Under the pieces are notes generated by a model. That model was not told the DNA's origin, did no database searches, and saw nothing but the letters and a program-made list of their open reading frames with translations. 30,725 nt of DNA, from the NCBI GenBank assembly GCA_001275005.1, contig JWZX01002748.1:1-30725 (forward strand). The letters are read 5' to 3'. The number at the start of each line of letters is the position of its first letter. Positions within the stretch are counted from its first letter, which is position 1. Of the stretch, positions 29,846 to 30,725 are shown one piece after another. Source of the DNA: Chrysochromulina tobinii (taxonomy: Eukaryota; Haptophyta; Prymnesiales; Chrysochromulinaceae). The position numbers and the translations under genes are program-made.

Positions 29846-30586
29846 TCAGGACGCCGCGATGGGGTTGGGGTAAATGAACGTCTGGATTAGCAGCACGATG
29901 TTCATGAGGCAACCTCCCACGAAGCCCGCGAGGACGAGCTTGTCCTGCGTAATCTTCCAAGTGGTGAAGACGCGGGCCGCCGTGCCTGCGGTACTCAGCG
30001 CCGCGCTCACTGGGGACCAGCCGCACGTGCCCGTCCGAAACGGCAGGAGAATCTGCGGCAGGATGGAGACCGTGACGAGCGTGCCTGAGACGGCCTGCAG
30101 CGCCTTGAGCACCAGCTCGGGCGCTCGTGATAGCGCGACGAACAGGGCCGATCCGGCACCTAGTCCAGCTACAATTATGCGATAGTCGATGTGCATATCA
30201 AAGTAGAGCAGCAGGCTCAGGATGGCCACCGTCTGAGCCGTGAGAGCGATGAGCTCAGCATACGTGTGGATCGGGTAGCCGCAGGCCGACTGGTACACGA
30301 GCGCGCCTCCGAAACCAATCAGCGACAATGCCCAAGATGTGGCCGAGAGGCCGCTTCCACTGCGCGAACGCAAAATCTGCATGATAATTGGCGAGTAGAG
30401 GAACAGGCTTCCAGCCAAGACGACATAGCCGATTAGCGTGGCAACGACGTTATCTGATGAGTCACTCGCCTCGACAGGGTGCCCAGACTTGGTCGCGGCC
30501 AGCGCGGCTGCGATAAGAGTGACGGGAGCGGAGCCACCGCTGCCGCCGCGCAGCGCGAGCAATGGCGAGGGCGCGTGCAGCCGCAT
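29846..30586 (-). CDS. PQ-loop membrane protein, MPDU1-like
   Basis: A 246-residue frame with an ATG at 30586. The first 20-30 residues (LLALRGGSGGSAPVTLIAAAL) look like a leader. Then come about seven hydrophobic helices arranged as two PQ-loop repeats. Repeat 1 has YSPIIMQILRSRSGSGLSAT, repeat 2 has SILPQILLPFRTGTCGWSPV. The GSGLSATSW and YPIHTYAELIALTAQT segments match MPDU1/Lec35 proteins, which are needed for use of dolichol-phosphate mannose and glucose in the ER. In repeat 1 the PQ pair is degenerate (no PQ, only P-I-I-M-Q). An alternative is an organellar or sugar-transport PQ-loop relative (SWEET or KDEL-receptor-like folds are more distant). ER or plastid location cannot be decided from the leader. 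Confidence 0.83.
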   Translation of the reverse strand: MRLHAPSPLLALRGGSGGSAPVTLIAAALAATKSGHPVEASDSSDNVVATLIGYVVLAGSLFLYSPIIMQILRSRSGSGLSATSWALSLIGFGGALVYQSACGYPIHTYAELIALTAQTVAILSLLLYFDMHIDYRIIVAGLGAGSALFVALSRAPELVLKALQAVSGTLVTVSILPQILLPFRTGTCGWSPVSAALSTAGTAARVFTTWKITQDKLVLAGFVGGCLMNIVLLIQTFIYPNPIAAS

Positions 30587-30725
30587 AAAGGTCTTCGCGG
30601 GGGATCTTGTTGCTTCGGAAGTCTTCGTTCATGAATTCACACACCACACGTAAACACAACACAGGCGTTCACAACACACCAAGCAAGCAAGCAAGCTACA
30701 ACACACCAACACGTGCTCCGCGGGG

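Overview
This window is nuclear DNA of a eukaryote, most likely a GC-rich unicellular alga. The signs are spliceosomal GT-AG introns in several genes, eukaryote-only protein families (a MATH-USP7 deubiquitinase, TMEM128, a BTB protein, a dynein regulatory complex subunit), long low-complexity inserts in proteins and no bacterial operon structure. A DRC3 homologue implies a motile flagellum at some life stage. An ABC half-transporter with a signal-peptide-like N-terminus and a Ser-Pro-rich wall-type protein fit an alga with a complex plastid. A haptophyte is my best guess; a pelagophyte or another secondary-plastid alga is possible. This placement is inference.

Layout: a cluster of GCGTATACGC palindromes (about 115-375); BTB protein (605-1834, -); ABC half-transporter (2085-4391, +); a gene-poor stretch; FkbM-type methyltransferase (5413-6540, -); a repeat-rich spacer holding a complete hAT-like MITE with 16-bp terminal inverted repeats and an 8-bp target duplication (7137-7567); DRC3 (7948-9495, -), head-to-head with a TBC-like protein (9718-11415 or 11695, +); TMEM128 (11943-12548, -), divergent from an unknown protein (about 12724-13602, +); GT8 glycosyltransferase (14007-16950, -, 3 exons); USP7 deubiquitinase (17456-21576, -, 3 exons); coiled-coil protein (22114-24230, +, 3 exons); Methyltransf_24-like protein (24328-25560, +, 2 exons); proline-rich membrane protein (25957-28065, +); unknown protein with three PRVYEP-like motifs (28743-29624, -); PQ-loop protein of the MPDU1 type (29846-30586, -). 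Several genes have glycan or methyl-transfer signatures (FkbM, GT8, MPDU1-like, Methyltransf_24), but nothing shows that they are co-regulated.

The most striking signal lies in the introns. Five introns in four unrelated genes (TBC-like, GT8 twice, coiled-coil; the Methyltransf_24 intron is a sixth, weaker member) are built from the same short sense-strand unit, roughly CTGAKTGCSYC, repeated every 10-12 bp. Three of them also carry a direct duplication of the adjoining exon sequence across a splice junction, as expected if they arose by insertion or tandem duplication at a protosplice site. The introns of USP7 and TMEM128 lack the unit. This looks like a recently active introner-like intron-gain system and is the main candidate for an undescribed system here.
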